The notes beneath the pieces are model-generated. The model saw only the letters and a program-made list of their open reading frames with translations. It was not told the DNA's origin and did not search any database. Source: Ficedula albicollis (taxonomy: Eukaryota; Chordata; Aves; Passeriformes; Muscicapidae). Taken from it: 64,000 nt of DNA. The position numbers and the translations under genes are program-made. Each line of letters starts with the position of its first letter. The first letter of the stretch is position 1. The DNA lies in the NCBI RefSeq assembly GCF_000247815.1, contig NC_021674.1, positions 27,308,514 to 27,372,513 of the forward strand, in the 5' to 3' direction. This document shows, one piece after another, positions 12,911 to 26,800 of the stretch.

Positions 12911-15900
12911 CATGAAGTTGAAAAGAAAAACTCTTCTAATCTTCATGTATGAAGACACCAGAATGATGTGAGAATTAAGGGAGAAAAAGAAAGACAGAAA
13001 GGGACGAAATGCTTTTAATGCATTGCTACAGTGATGTGAGACAAAAAGAGAATTCATAGGTCATGTATTACAATCACTGTGTGACCGTGGCAACCCTAGT
13101 CCTGAGCTTTCAATATATAGGGTCCTCTAATCTTACATGCAGAGGGTTTACACAACTATAGTTTAGTGACAGGGAGTATTTTTAGATCCCTTCAAGGAAA
13201 GGATCTGTTCCTGCTGCACATATTTTGAGCAGAATGTAGTTTCCCACAGCTTCCCCATGACACACATAAGTACTCCTCAAATCCGTGGTAAGCCATACCA
13301 CGGCTGTATACTTCATCTGTGTAATTCTCTAGAAATAATTAGAAGAGAAGGATCGCCAAGCCCTGAAGGTGGACTCCCACTGTGTGCTACGGGCAGCTCC
13401 AAAGCTGCCTTGATACCAGGCGCATCAGTCACGCAGACAGCAAACCCCTGAAAGGAAGCTCAGATGGAGCTCAAACGTGCCCTGTGGAGCTCATCTGACA
13501 CTGGCCCTCCCAGCACATGTACAGAAGGGGGCTTGCCTCCCTGGATGCTGCCTGTGTGGAAGTTGCCTGGATGGTCACTTGGCTGCCCTAAACCCTGCAG
13601 TTCCCTAGTGCGACAGAGAAAGCCACAGGGTGTCCCTGAGCAAGGCTGGGAGATGGCTGAGCATGCAGTGCTGGGTCAGTACAGTCTGGGACTAGCCCCA
13701 AAGACAAGAGGTTGTTTAAGGATGGGGTGCAGTCACTGTGGGAACAGATAGAACGGCCCAGAAAATTATATTAATGAGTACGAGATGCTACTGAGTACAG
13801 TATCTAAAATACGTCTTTCCATGCTGTGCCAAGCACAGATTTTTTAGACCCTGCATCCCCTTTTTTTTTTGTGCAGATATACTCCCGTCCATTTGCCAAA
13901 GGTCTACACAAAGTAAAATGGAAGTAAAGATCTTTTAGTGAATTATGAAAAAGTGGTCCAGGTTTTCAGTCAAGCTCTTTGGACTTTGGTCCAAACTCAT
14001 CTGGTCAGTGATAGGCTACAAAAAAACACTCATTTTGCTGATACAGACCAAGGATGTTGATGATTGCAACCTACTCTTCTACCACAAAAAATAGGAGTTT
14101 GAAAGGACAGCCCCCATTTTAAATTAATGATTGTTTTTCCAGAAAATTGTCATCATTGTCACCATCACCCCTGACCAGACCCAGAACCATCAAGGGCACA
14201 CCCAGGAATCCAGAACTGAGGGAGAAATGGGATTTCCTCTTTACCTTCTTCTTCTTTCCTGGAGACAGAATTGACTGTTCATAACTGTGGATCAAATGAG
14301 AGCTATGAAGCCCTTCAGAAACACAAGACTCCTGAATGGCAAAGTGCTATCTTAGAAAATATCTCATAACTACCCCAGGAGAGTTGATGTGGCCATATCC
14401 AACGTGTCATTCTGTGTGCCTTCATGCACTCAGGATGGCATTTCCCAGGAGACGCAGCAGCAGCACCATGTATGGCATTGCACTCACAGAAGTCCATAAT
14501 AAACAATTATGTTGGTCTACAATGCTTTCAACACAAAAGGCTGAGTTCAAGGAGTTGTAATTGCCTTGTGTTTCTTAACATCTGTGCAATGTACCTAGCC
14601 TCCAACTTTGTTTATTCTTGCTCTGAAGCCAGGTATTCTCTGCAAGCAGAATTTTTTTGTGAGGACACACAGACCTCACATGTGCATGACACTATCTATT
14701 TATCTGCAGAACCATCACCAGAAGTCTTAGAAAGGAATGACAGTATAGAGACTGGATGGTTAAATACTCCTTTTAACTGCTTACTGAAGTGTGAAAAGGA
14801 AAGCATTATGGTAACACCTCAGCATCTTTCTGTTGATATTGCCAAATCATGGCAAGGCTGTGGTATGTTATGCAGGCTGCTACAGTTCATCAATGCTCAG
14901 AAATCTTTATTTGCAGCTCATCCATATGGGTGGCACTGGACTAGAGTACCTGTTGGGAGTTTTGTTCTCACACTGCTAAGACGCACTGAAGATAGCTAGT
15001 GGCTTGACAGCAAGATTAGAAAATTTTTACATTCTCTTTTCTGAGCCACATATGAGGCAACACATGTATGATATCCTCTGGTTTTAGAGTGGTTGGTGGC
15101 ACTGTAGTCTCCCCAGCTGAGCAGATACTGCAGTTGGTGTCAGCTGTGAGTTGCTCCCAAGAGTCACATCTTATGGCCAGCCTTTGTTACTTATATTTGT
15201 TCTAGCCTCTGTGGATAGACAGAGCTCAGGAGGGTCTGCATCCTGGCTGACTTCTTTCTGCACTGCAAATAATACAGGCTTGTTGAAACATTCTTAATTG
15301 GTGTAATCAGGACAGAAGATGAATACAAACAGACTTACTCAAAAAATTTCCCTCTCTCCTACTTCTGTACTTCCAGACCTCCTCTGTGAGCAGCCTCTTC
15401 TGCAACGTATTTCTCTATTTCTGGGTCTGTTCCAAGACAGAAAGCAGAAGAGCACCAACACTGCTCAGGGTTAGCTGAGTTTAAAAGCAAAAACCTGAAA
15501 AACAAATGTCAGGCAACCTATATTGTATCTGAAATCAGTTTTGTTTGCTAGAGGTTATTTAACCTAGAACATTTTGCCCGTCTCCTCCCTTGTTTAGTGC
15601 CAATGTTCATTTTGCACAGAAATAATTGAGACGGTAAGTGATCACTCTTTGCAAGATCTTTACAAATGAGCCAATATCCCAAATTTGCACTGCCCAGAGC
15701 CGGTATTGCAAGTTCAGCTTTCAAAAAAATGCCTGCAGAGCAGGATGGCTTGTGGAGCCTGTGTGAAATTCTTCAGGCTGAAGGGGCTCTAGCAAGAATC
15801 AGATAAAAGGCTAGTTAAGAGGTGCCCTGGCTCTGGATAGCTGGCTGCCAACAGCCACTTTTGCCACAGAATAGAGGAAATAAGGCTAGAGGGATGACCA

Positions 15901-17940
15901 GAGGGCACAGAGGGAAGGCAGCAGGAGAAGGAAATTGGAGGTGGATGCCAAAGCACGGAGGAACAAATCCACTGATGATACACTTCCTGCTCCTGTCAAG
16001 CAGAAAAGGTTAATATCCCAGATGCTTCCCTTCCCACAGGGGTGGTTATCCCTGTTGTCTACTCCCAGAAACCTCCTTCCTCTCTCGCTCTCTCCCTGTC
16101 ACCAAGAAGCACAAGTTCTCAGTCTGTTGGCTAGGACATGATGCAACCCCACCCATACCCACGCAGACTTGGAAAGGGCTGCAGGGGGAAAGGGACTCTC
16201 TTGGACTGGACGTCCTGCCCAGGGCTGTACCAGACTCTTGGGTGCAATCCCAGCACTGCCTGGTTCCTCCCCAGGTCAGAAAACCACAACAGATTCAGTG
16301 TGGGCCTGCTGGGACTGGATGACAGGTCCTGTGCTCTCCTGTCTTACTACAAGGTTCAACTTTACATCAAGTGATTTGTCTGTGTTTTCCTGCTAGCATT
16401 TGGCTTTTCTCTTGGCTTTGCTTCCCACTGCTGTTAACTGTCCTGACAAATGAAAGTCATTCTGAAACTATGTGGCTTTGTAATTATTATCTTTGGTAAA
16501 TGTTTTGAAAGCTGAAGAGTTGCTGTTTGCTCCCTCACAAGCTGCAAATGCCTGCCAGAAGTTCAATTTAACTGTCAACACCTCTGCTCATGAACTTAAA
16601 TATTTTGGAGTCTGTCTTTATGGTTACATATATTAGCATGTTCTGCTTTCTGTAGGACAGACAACTGCTTGCTAATAAGAATGTGCTCCTGTTTAGTCAT
16701 GTTTCTTTATTTAAGGCTGCTGTTGAACCAGTCTTTGTCTCTCTGTGCTAGAATTCATGTCAGAAATAGGTTTTCTGAGTTCCTCTTGACTAAAGACCTT
16801 TAGGGTACTGATACCTTAAAATACATCCAGATGCTGGATAACCTCACAACTGACATTACTACCAGCTTTTCAAAGTTGGAATGGTAATGCCTGGAAAAAC
16901 TTGTCATAGGTCTCTCCCATTTCCAGGAGTACTTTTCATGCACAGATACAAGCACTTTTGGTAACTGCATTACTGCAGGGGAAGAACTTGTGAGCACTGA
17001 ATTAGGCACAATGACAACCAGGTGGAGAAACAGACTGAGAAAGGAGGTTTAATAGACATGTTCAGTCTGTAGCAATGAATCAACCCCTGTGTTTCACTGC
17101 AGTAGATGGTAAACACTGTGTTCTCTTCTTTGGCAATCAGCCAGGTTATATACAGTACTGACAGGAAATTGCTACCTTAGGTGCTTTTGAAAATTCTCCC
17201 TAAGATTTAGGTCTTCAGACTGATGCTCATCTCCTATTGACTTTAGATGGAATTAGAAACCTGTGTGATCTTGAGATTCAGGGCCACAGAAAGATTTTTA
17301 AAAATGCTGATGTACCTAGTTCCTTTAATTTCACATGAGAAATTGCATCTGCATCTCTAAGTTCCAGAAAAGCAAAGAAACTCAATCCCTCCTCCTGCAT
17401 CCTCTGTCCTTATAAGGAGTAGAAATAGGAATGATTTGTGGTGGGATACTGAGACCTCACTGGGTTTGGCAAGGTTATTAAAGCAGGCTAAAAGGATTCA
17501 GTACACATTAACCTTTAAAATATAATGGGAGCTGGGTATGACCCTTATTGGGTATCCCAGAAATTTCCTGTTAGCACTGCATTAAGCTCCTCTTCATTAA
17601 GAACCCTATACATTCCCAAATGGCTATTCTTTCCCCCTGGCTGGACAATGCTCCAGCCACAGCCTACTTCCCATTGGAAGAAGCAGGAGTTTCTTGTTAA
17701 TAGAAGAATACAGAGAATATGTCCTAAATTTCTCTCATGCTTTAGAATGATTGGGCATGATCACAGCTCCTTTTGTGGGGGACAGGCAGAGTGGGCAACT
17801 CTCTGTTCCAGATTTCCTAAGTTGTAAGGGCCCTCTTTCATACTGTCATCCACAAGGAAATGGCCTGGATTTCAGGGTTGCAATTACATCCTCTGAAAGT
17901 AATTTCTGCTAAGTCTAGGCCTCTCCCTTTGGTATCTGGG
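12911..17940. other. Gene-free intergenic sequence
   Basis: No supportable gene. The longest non-repetitive open frame in the left half (191 codons, 14424-14999, + strand) resembles no family I know and has no start context, domain or compositional bias suggesting coding use. Confidence 0.6.
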
Positions 17941-18130
17941 CAAGAATTCAGTTAAAAAGTAGAATGTTCATTGTTCAAGATGTTCCTGGGGATGACATCA
18001 GCAAATTCCATAATAAATACCACGAAAATAAATCAATCTCTGGAAAGATGAGCCATTAATTAGGCCATTTGTCTCATATGTCACCACCAAATCTGTTATA
18101 TTACATCCCTCTACATTTTCCAACAAAAAC
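17941..18130. promoter_or_regulatory. Candidate conserved non-coding element
   Basis: An AT-rich block with TAAT/ATTA cores (for example ccattaattagg near 18052) and a CRE-like tgacatca around 17994. It is enhancer-like by motif density only, and no conservation evidence is available here. Confidence 0.2.
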
Positions 18131-21100
18131 AAAGCTGCTTTCACATTAATTTTGGTCTTTGTCATAAAAGGAATTGGGTTTGCCTTCTTTGCTGGGATTT
18201 TGTGTGTGTTTGTGTCAGGAACAAATACATTAATGAGACCTCCAGAGCAAAATACTCTTTAACATGGAAGAGAAATAATCTCCAAAGCAGAACAGAGCAC
18301 ACTGAAGCATAAATAGGACAGACTGGATGACAATAAGTACAAGCAGCTGGCCAGCACAGATTCACAGACTGACTGGAGCTATATATATATGGTGATAAGG
18401 GATTCATTTAGCTTTAAAAAGGGCCTAATGTGCCAAAAGAGCCCAAATGATAGGGTTTCCCTAATCACCATGGATAAATTTCATGCCACGCCTGGGAGAC
18501 TCATTGCATTAGCACCTTTAACTCACCTAGATTAAATTGTGGTCCTGTGAAAGCTCAGAGAGCTCGGGCCTCTGACACTGCCTTTGTGCATCCCCTCTTA
18601 ATCAGTGAAGATTTCATCTCACAACCATTCACATGCAGCATTGTAAATGTAAAGTGAGACCTCAAGACTTCAGCAAGGCACTTGAAATGCGAATTGTGGG
18701 TCAATAGGGAATATAATCCCACAGTTCAGAGATACAGTTGGGATATGCTTATGAATGTGCTTGGAACTTAATTTCTCAGAAAACACTTACACCTGAAGCT
18801 GAGTTTTAGAATAGTCAATATTGCCACCAGGACAGTCCAAGAGAGTATAGGAGCACATGGAGCTGCTATATATTTATTAAGAATATGAGCATAAGAATAG
18901 CAGTGGCCAAAAGGGAGCATTCTGGAGGAATCAGCAAAAGCATCTTTTTAAGGAGAAGGCTAATCTGGAAAGTGGTACAAAGAACATTTTTGCTGTGAGG
19001 AAGAATGCAGCAAATGAGCAGAAAGACTGGGAGAAATGGCAACTGAAATTTAGTTTCTCAGCATCTACGAACAAAGGTAGCAAATAAGTGAGTTGTCTGG
19101 AAAGTTAATGAAAGCTCCATGAAATTATATTTAAAGAGATTTTAAATACCTTGTAGATAGTAATGAAGGAGGAATCAACTGCTGTGAGCAAAAGAGGTAC
19201 TTCTGGTGAATAAACCAGGACTGATAGTTGGCATTCTGGCAATCCCTGGGCACTTTGGTGCTAGTGCTGTGTCAAGGCTCAAAATGAAATGCAGAGGACT
19301 CTGCACAGCTGTGATGTGAAAAGAATGAGCCAGCTGGTGAAGGGGCTACCTTAGCAAACTGTGCCTTGGGGAGACACTGCCTACCTCTGTAGGGTCTGTG
19401 CAGCCTCCTCGTGCCCCAGCACACCTAGGTGCAGCCCTTGCCACCAGCATTGCTCCTCTTTGCAGGGGCAAGGATGGGGAGAGCTGCCTTCAGGTCATCA
19501 AGATTTTAATCTGTCATTTGTAGCTTGTATTCCCAATTGTCAGGCAAGAGATGAAAAGTTACTGCAAAACCTTTCCGTAACACTGAAGTTGTACAGCCAG
19601 GTGCCTCCATACTTCCTCTGTGTTGCAGGACCAAGAGAGGTGAACTGCAATGGAATATATCAGCAATGGAGAGATGGTGTTTCCCTGGTCCAGTTCTCTC
19701 CTGACACCTGACCTCTCCCAGTAGAAAATCTGTAGCCATATTTATATCTGTTGCAGAGAAATCTTAATACATGCAAGGGTCTTCTCAAGAGCAAAACTGA
19801 TGGAGATTTATACTTCAACAACACCCACATCCTTTGCAATTCTGCCTATTGTGAGTGCACATGTGCATGTTTTGGGCTGATTTGTTTCTGTTCAATAAGC
19901 AAAAGATAGTGGGGAATACTTCAGCTTTGGAATGTTCTTCGTTAAATGCCTTGGGACTGTGATATATGCATATACACACGCATCCTGCCCCAGAAAATTC
20001 TTAAGGGCTGTCTGCAAGACTCATCTGCCCAGCTGATGTCTTTTTTCCCACTATTAACCCTTTCTGAGAGATTTTGTGTTCTCTAATACACCCATCTGAA
20101 AGGCGTTGGAGAAGTGCCAAAATGAGTGTCATACTTGTTGGCAAGGACAGCTGTGGAAGATCCCTTCCTCATTTCATGCTGCCAGTATGAGCCTTTGCTT
20201 TTCACACACACATGCACAGCTCTGACTTCTGCTTGGCTCTCCAGGGGAGAGAGAAGCTGAAATGCCTTGTTCCAGATGCACGCTTTTGTACAGTATATTT
20301 AGCAATGCTCATTCATCAGCAGAACCTGTAATGTCCCCTGCCAAACAGCAAGAGAGAGGAATGTGCCAGTGAGCCAAAGTCTTCAGTGCTGTGTTAAGGG
20401 TTTCCCCACCTCTCTGAACCTGCAGCCCAGGTAAAGTGGCCAGAATCAATATAAAGTGTATTAAAGGAGGCAAGCATATGGTTTTTCGAGATAATTCCCT
20501 TAACAGGTGATCCAAGGAAGTATCATCAGTCCCTGGGCCTACTTTTCATCAGAAAGCCAAATTGTTCTTTCCTGCTCTCCTCCTGAGGATTACACAATGC
20601 CTGCACACCTTGTTTCCTTTTTAGGTCTGTCAGTGTAACAGGACACAGTGGCTGCTCTGGAAACACCCACCTACCTCAAAACCCTGCAGAGACATGGTCA
20701 GATCTGGATTTTGGTGTAGCCTCACTGCTACACTGAGTGCTCTCAGACAGGAAGGTTCCTGAAGGCATGGGACTGTTCATCTTCATCTCTTCCCTCCTTC
20801 CATCTTAAAACAAGAAAGAATATCCATTTCAGAGTCTCTTTAGGATTTCTTTTAATCTTTTACCTCATCACAGGAGTCAAACTGTCACAAAAAGTGTGGG
20901 CACATGACATCAGATGTCCTACAAGACTGCCCTGTAAACCAAGGTTAACACAACTCCCAAATGGAGTTTAACAACCTTACTTCATAATCCAAAATTCCAA
21001 ATTTTGCTTGATGCTCTTTGGTTTCCTTCCACCTCAACAATGTGTCAACACAAGTATTGCCTTAAGGAAGTGCAGCAACATATTCCATTCAAGCAGTGGC

Positions 21101-23249
21101 AGGGCCACATCTGATATCAAACAAATTCTCAGTACCATGAGGCCTTATGCCAGCCTCCACACCAACCCCTTATTTGAACAAAATTTCCTGAATATTGGTA
21201 TCTCTATCCAGCCTCAGTAACATGATGTGATTGAGATAGGGTCCAGTGCCAGTAAATGGATTGGGTTCACTGTTAGTGGATGCTTATATCAATATATTGC
21301 ACTGTTTCTGCAACCCACAGACCCCAGGACAATTGCTCTACCTGAACATTCAGAAGCCACATGACTGCCCACAGCTGGGCTTCTCTGAAGCTTTTTCACT
21401 GCTGGGGATTTACTTCTTATTCTGTAGAGAAGCACAGTTCACAAATAAAGTCAAGATTTTCAGTGTATGAATCCACAGAAACTGTCTTGTTTCCAAATAA
21501 CTCACAATTATTCTTCAAAATATTCATTCAGAATTCAGATTCAAGTGCAATAATTAAATGAATGGAGCTCTCAAACTCAAGGATAGCAGAAAAATTAGTA
21601 GTCTTTGGAGTTTTGGCAGTAAAGCAAGCATGAAATAGCATGAATTATGACACTGCCTGAAAGCTCCAGTTCATGTCTCAGGTAACCATCTGCCTTCAGA
21701 TGGCAGAGGAGGAGGAAGAAGAACTGCTGTGCTGTTGAATTGTTTAACAGTAGCTGTAACCACTGTCTCGACCCACACCCTGGTGCAGTCTTCTCACTTT
21801 CTGGCTCCTGCTGATGACAATACCATGGCAGCTTGTCTTGGGTAGATTGGTTCTTCAGTCCTGTTATGTTCTCAGGAATTAATGCATTTAGAGAGATCTC
21901 TAATCCATCCCAAGATGAAACTGTGATTCAATCCAAAAGGTTAATGCATTGCTTTTACATAGTACATAGTGAATAAGTTGAACCTGTATGCTACCACTCA
22001 TTGTTTAAACACTCTAACACCTCACAAATGCAAAATGTCTTTCATACAGGAGCTTCAAAGCACTTTTTGAATCACCAATTTGATCCCACAGTGCATCAGC
22101 CAAGTCAGCTGGCAGATACAGCTCTCCTCTTTTCAGGTAGGCAAACTGAGGCAGTGAAAACTCAAACATATAGGTCCAATATGACTTATTTTCAAAGATA
22201 CCAGCTCCTTACAGCTGCATTGCTTTAGGATTCCTACATATTTTTGAACTTCAGATAACATTTTTTGAAATAAATAATGAAGTGAATAATGAAGTGAACA
22301 AAACATGAATAGTCATGCCAGATTATGAATGTATTTTCCCAGCCTCTTTGTGATCCTTTAGACCTCATAACTTGTTTTATACATCCAGGGAAGATGAATG
22401 GAGGGCCAGAGGCTTGGAGGTTATTTTACCAGAAGGAATGGTTTGTGTTCCTGAACAAAGACACCTAATTTTTAGTGAAAGCTGAAAAGAGGAAGAAAAT
22501 TCCATACTACTGGTATTATATATTCCCTTGTTTATACACACTGGCCTATGTCCAAAGCAGAGTGTGTGGAAACCACATGACTACTATTGAATATGTGCCT
22601 AAATCAAATTTGCAGTGTTTTTCCTCTGCTTGCCAAGCACAAGCCTCCAGTGGGGTTAGATACCATATGTTAGGTAGAAAACAGGTTGCAGTTTTATTGC
22701 CTACCTTTCCAGGTACAGGATGATCTTGCCAAACTAAGTGACATCCAACTCTATAGAAACTATAAACATCTGGTTTAGTCTGGGTCCCAAAGCCCATCCC
22801 AGTTTCTCCAAAATGTTTGACCAAAACTGACACCTACTCCTTCAAAAGCAGTGTCTAAGCAGAGAGGACAACGCAGAAGGAAAGGCTTTGGGTCTTTCTT
22901 CCATTTGATCTAGGAGAAAACACATTTGCAGGTGAGTTTGTTAGAGAAGTCATCGGGAAGCAATAGGCACCGTGTACCACTACCCTTTGCAGCAGCACTA
23001 AAAATTTCAGAATGTGCTTTGCTCCTTGTTGGCACAAACCCAAATTTTTTAGAGCAGAGTCTGTGCTGGAGATTTGTTTTGCTGCTCATAACTCCAGGCA
23101 CAAATGGAAGAGCCTGGTCCAGCTGCCAATTTTAAAGGGAAGGGGCTCAAATATGGTTTTCCACTTTTGGCCAGGAACTAAAATGGAAGACTAGCCACTG
23201 GCCAGCTGTCATTTTGTTTAAAAATATGGAGTATTCTAGCATAAATGCT
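18131..23249. other. Gene-free intergenic sequence
   Basis: Stops occur in all frames and no gene was recognised. A 12-nt tandem duplication (aataatgaagtg twice) lies at 22273-22296. No full-length mobile element was recognised. Confidence 0.6.
22273..22296. repeat. 12-nt tandem duplication
   Basis: Two perfect adjacent copies of aataatgaagtg, consistent with a small replication-slippage duplication. Confidence 0.8.
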
Positions 23250-23830
23250 AAGAGTGGCCATAGTGAATCAGAGCAAAGATCCATCCAGCACAGCAACCTG
23301 TCTCTGAGAGACAGAAAACTCACATAACCACATGGCAACAACTTGCTGCTCAGGGACTTCCAGATCCAAAATGATTTTATTCAGTGAGTCTTGATTGATG
23401 GATTTCTCTTCTACTAATTTTCCCTATCTCTCCCTGAATCAAGGTCAGCTTTCAGCTTTCACAGCATCCTACAGCAGAGCATTCCTGTGGTTTCCAGAAA
23501 TGTGCAAAGGAATACTTTTTTCTGTTTATTTTGAATCTTCCCCTTTTTTTTCTCATAAAGTATTATTCCATATACTTGGCCACCTTTTCACCCTTCCTGA
23601 ACCTTTTCCAGCTTAGTTATACTATGTTAGAGATGAGGGGCTCAGAACAGTATACAAAACAATAGCATGTTTTGGGTATGCTGTAGATCTGAGCCATCAC
23701 TTTAAATGGGTCACTTTTTCTCCATATGCATTTGCATTTATTTACATTGAATGTCATCTGCCCTCTCAGGGCAGAATTACTTTACCTTTAGTACATTATA
23801 GAGCATGACATTAGTCACCTTATGAAGGTT
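23250..23830. mobile_element. Probable ancient L3/CR1-type LINE relic
   Basis: Two blocks about 450 nt apart recall an old CR1/L3-like repeat common in amniotes. The first, at 23256-23310, is a ggccata...gatccatccagc...cctgtctctgagag stretch. The second, at 23728-23763, reads like tttgcatttatttacattga followed by atgtcatctgcc. The sequence between is heavily diverged and has no open reading frame. The family call rests on remembered consensus phrases and needs a RepeatMasker run. Boundaries are approximate. Confidence 0.45.
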
Positions 23831-26800
23831 GACATCTAGGAACGTCCTGAGCAAGAAAACATAGCATACCTACCACACAAACTACACTTTGAAAAGCCAC
23901 CTGTATGGGAGGACTCACACTTCTGAAAATGCAGCATTTACAGATCAAAAATGTAGTAAAAGGATGAAAGTAGGAGTGCATCCTGTAGAGTGAGCTGGGC
24001 AAGAAGTATAATTATATAAGGATTTGAAGATTTTTTTTAATGTTCTCTTTAGGAGAAAAAGTTTCAAAAGCCCATCTAAAATTCTGCATGACCATTGGTT
24101 TGTATTATAATGTCTAGCAAGTACTTTTAGCACTTACTTTCCTAACAGAGATGATAACTGGCATCCACACAAAAATTTGGAAGCAACAATCAGTTGTGGG
24201 GCACACAAAAAACAGAAGCCAAGGTCACCAGGGTCTTAAGCATGGAACACTTTGCATTGGCATTACACACCTCAGCTGGAATTATCTCTGTGTCCTACTT
24301 CATTGAAGATACTCAGAAGTGGATATCCAAACACAACAGCTCTGCTCCAGTCTCGGCTAAAAGAATTTATTTACCATATCTACTATTTACAGTCCTAAGC
24401 TGATCAAAATTTGATTTTATGGTTGAGCTAGATTTGCCTGATCATCTAGAACACAAATGTTAGGCCCTGCTTCTTTTTGAAAAAGTCCTATGATCTCCAT
24501 GCTTAACTTCAATCCTCTTGCAACTCAAATTCTTGATCCAGTCTTCTGAGATTTATATACTGGTGATCTGTGCAACAGCTTGAAAAATCAAAATCTTCCA
24601 CAAAACCACGATGTCTCCAACCCAGAGCTGCCTACTGAACTGCTGGATATGGAACAATTTTCCCTGGTTGGTCATGGTAACCACATGAGCCTTTACAGGA
24701 GTCCCAGAGATGTTGTCTCGTGTCCAGCCACTGCTGTCATTTCCTACCACCATGACTGTGTTGCCTGAGACCCTCTATGCAACTCAGAGAAAAGAATACA
24801 AAGAGACACCAGTCTGAAGCAACTAATCCAAACAGGTAATGAGAGCAGCTGAACTGCTGGGGAAAGGGTTTCATTACTGACAGTGAGCAGCACTTCTCAA
24901 GCACTCTAGCTCAAAACAAATAGAAAGCCAGGCAGACAGACAAATGGAAAATGCAGATGTCAGGGTTCAATGGAAAGAAAAGAAAGGAAAATGTTCAGCC
25001 TATAATCAATCATGGGTACAGTGGAGCATTACAGAGATATTCACGTTGCATTCCAGCACCATGATTATCCCATGGAAGTGGAGAGCTTCCTTAGCAGCTC
25101 TTCTGATGAAGCAGCAGTATCTGCTGGTGTCATTTTACCAGCTCTGAAGGTGCTCTAGATGCATGCACTGTAGAAGAAATGTATTGACTAAAAGATTGCA
25201 GCCCTTCTACTGGATGCACTTACAGCCACTTACAGGCTAATGGATCAAGTTGCTTCTAGGTGGATGGGAAGCCCCCTGAAATCCATTCCAAGAAACATTG
25301 CTGTACAACGGTAATAGAATGTCTGTCGCTGTCCTCACATGGAGAGTTAAAAATTCAAAGCAGAGTCAGTGAAGTCTTGGGAAAAATGTGTGCAGTGATC
25401 GATTATATTAAGTGAAATTAATTTTAGGCCAGTGTGAGAAGCTGGGAAACCCATGAGAACAGAGAGGCTTTCTCACTGGACACAGGCAAAACCATTGCTG
25501 ATGAGCAGGGCACTGCAAAACACAGACCTGGTTGCCACATGGAGGGATGTGGCCAAGTAAAGACAGTCAGTTGGCTGTTTACCTCAGCTCTCTCTTTGGC
25601 TCATTGATTTACCTGAACACCTACAGGAAGACAACAGATCAGGTGGGAAGAAAGTCCAGATCTGCAATGTTACAATTTAAAAATTCATACTCCCAATAGC
25701 ACAGGCAAGGCAGACAGGAAAAGACAAAGCCTGCTTCGCTTGATGTTACAGCCTTGGAACTAGACAGAGAAAATGAGCAGCCCCTGAATGACTGGAGAAA
25801 AATGCCTGAAGCAGCCCCACAATTGAGCAGGTTTGATGGTCTCCAAATTCTTTTCTAAAGCAGCATCAAATGGCAACAGTACAAGGTTCACTAGGAAAGA
25901 GATCATACAAGAAATACAGACACATGACCGTGGAGAGAGAACACTTTAGAAAGCTCCAAGAAATAAACAAGTACATGGCTGGTTGACACAAGTGTAGGAG
26001 CCAAAGCCTTGGGTAAAAAAGTCGGGAGAAACAAGGAGATTGTGAAGCAAATCAACCAATATGATGTCAGCCAAGAAAAGGAATTCAATGACCAGGTGGA
26101 AGGCTCACAGTGTCAGATATAACATAAGCAAAGGAGACAAGTTTGTGGAAGGGGATTCACAGACGGGATATCAACCATTTAATCTGTGATGGATTACTGG
26201 TAGAAGAACCTGTGGGGGTACAGACTCTCAGGTGGCACTGAGCACTTGTCGTATGTCTCACGCTCTTGTGCTGTCATTCATATCTCTGTCACACCCACCT
26301 GCAGTGCAGTGAGCCTTCTCCATGGATTTATGGGGTGACACCAGGTGGTTGGTCTGGAATCTGCCAGCCCATCCAGCTGTGCCTGCAGCTGGTGGCTCTG
26401 GGACAGTGGAGTGTGGGGGTCGGGTTGCGTGTCTGTGACTGGAGCTGCCTTCCCAGAGGTTCCAGAGAAGTCCCACTGAAATATTCAACCTTTGGCAGCA
26501 GCCTCCGTCTCTACCTTATACTGCCCACTAAGCAGTATGTTTTTCCACTGGACACAAGCTCCCAGAATCTCTTGTGGGATCAGTATATTTGTCTTCCAGC
26601 CAGTCTCAGGGACTTTGTTTTCGTACCGATATCAATTTTCACACAAAATGCACAGAAAGATTTAACACTGAGGCAAGAGCAACAGAAAACTAGCTACTAA
26701 TTTTTGTAGCAATTTCCAAAAATTTGTTTTCTCTGGATTTAAGGCAGGTTGGGTTAAAACTCTTAAATGCTATAAACATTAATTTTAAAATACAGTCTTC

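Noticed and set aside
14424..14999. 191-codon open frame, + strand, longest non-repetitive frame in the left half
   Set aside because: No recognisable domain, no similarity to a known family by eye, and no supporting splice or start context. Frames of this length occur by chance in tens of kb.
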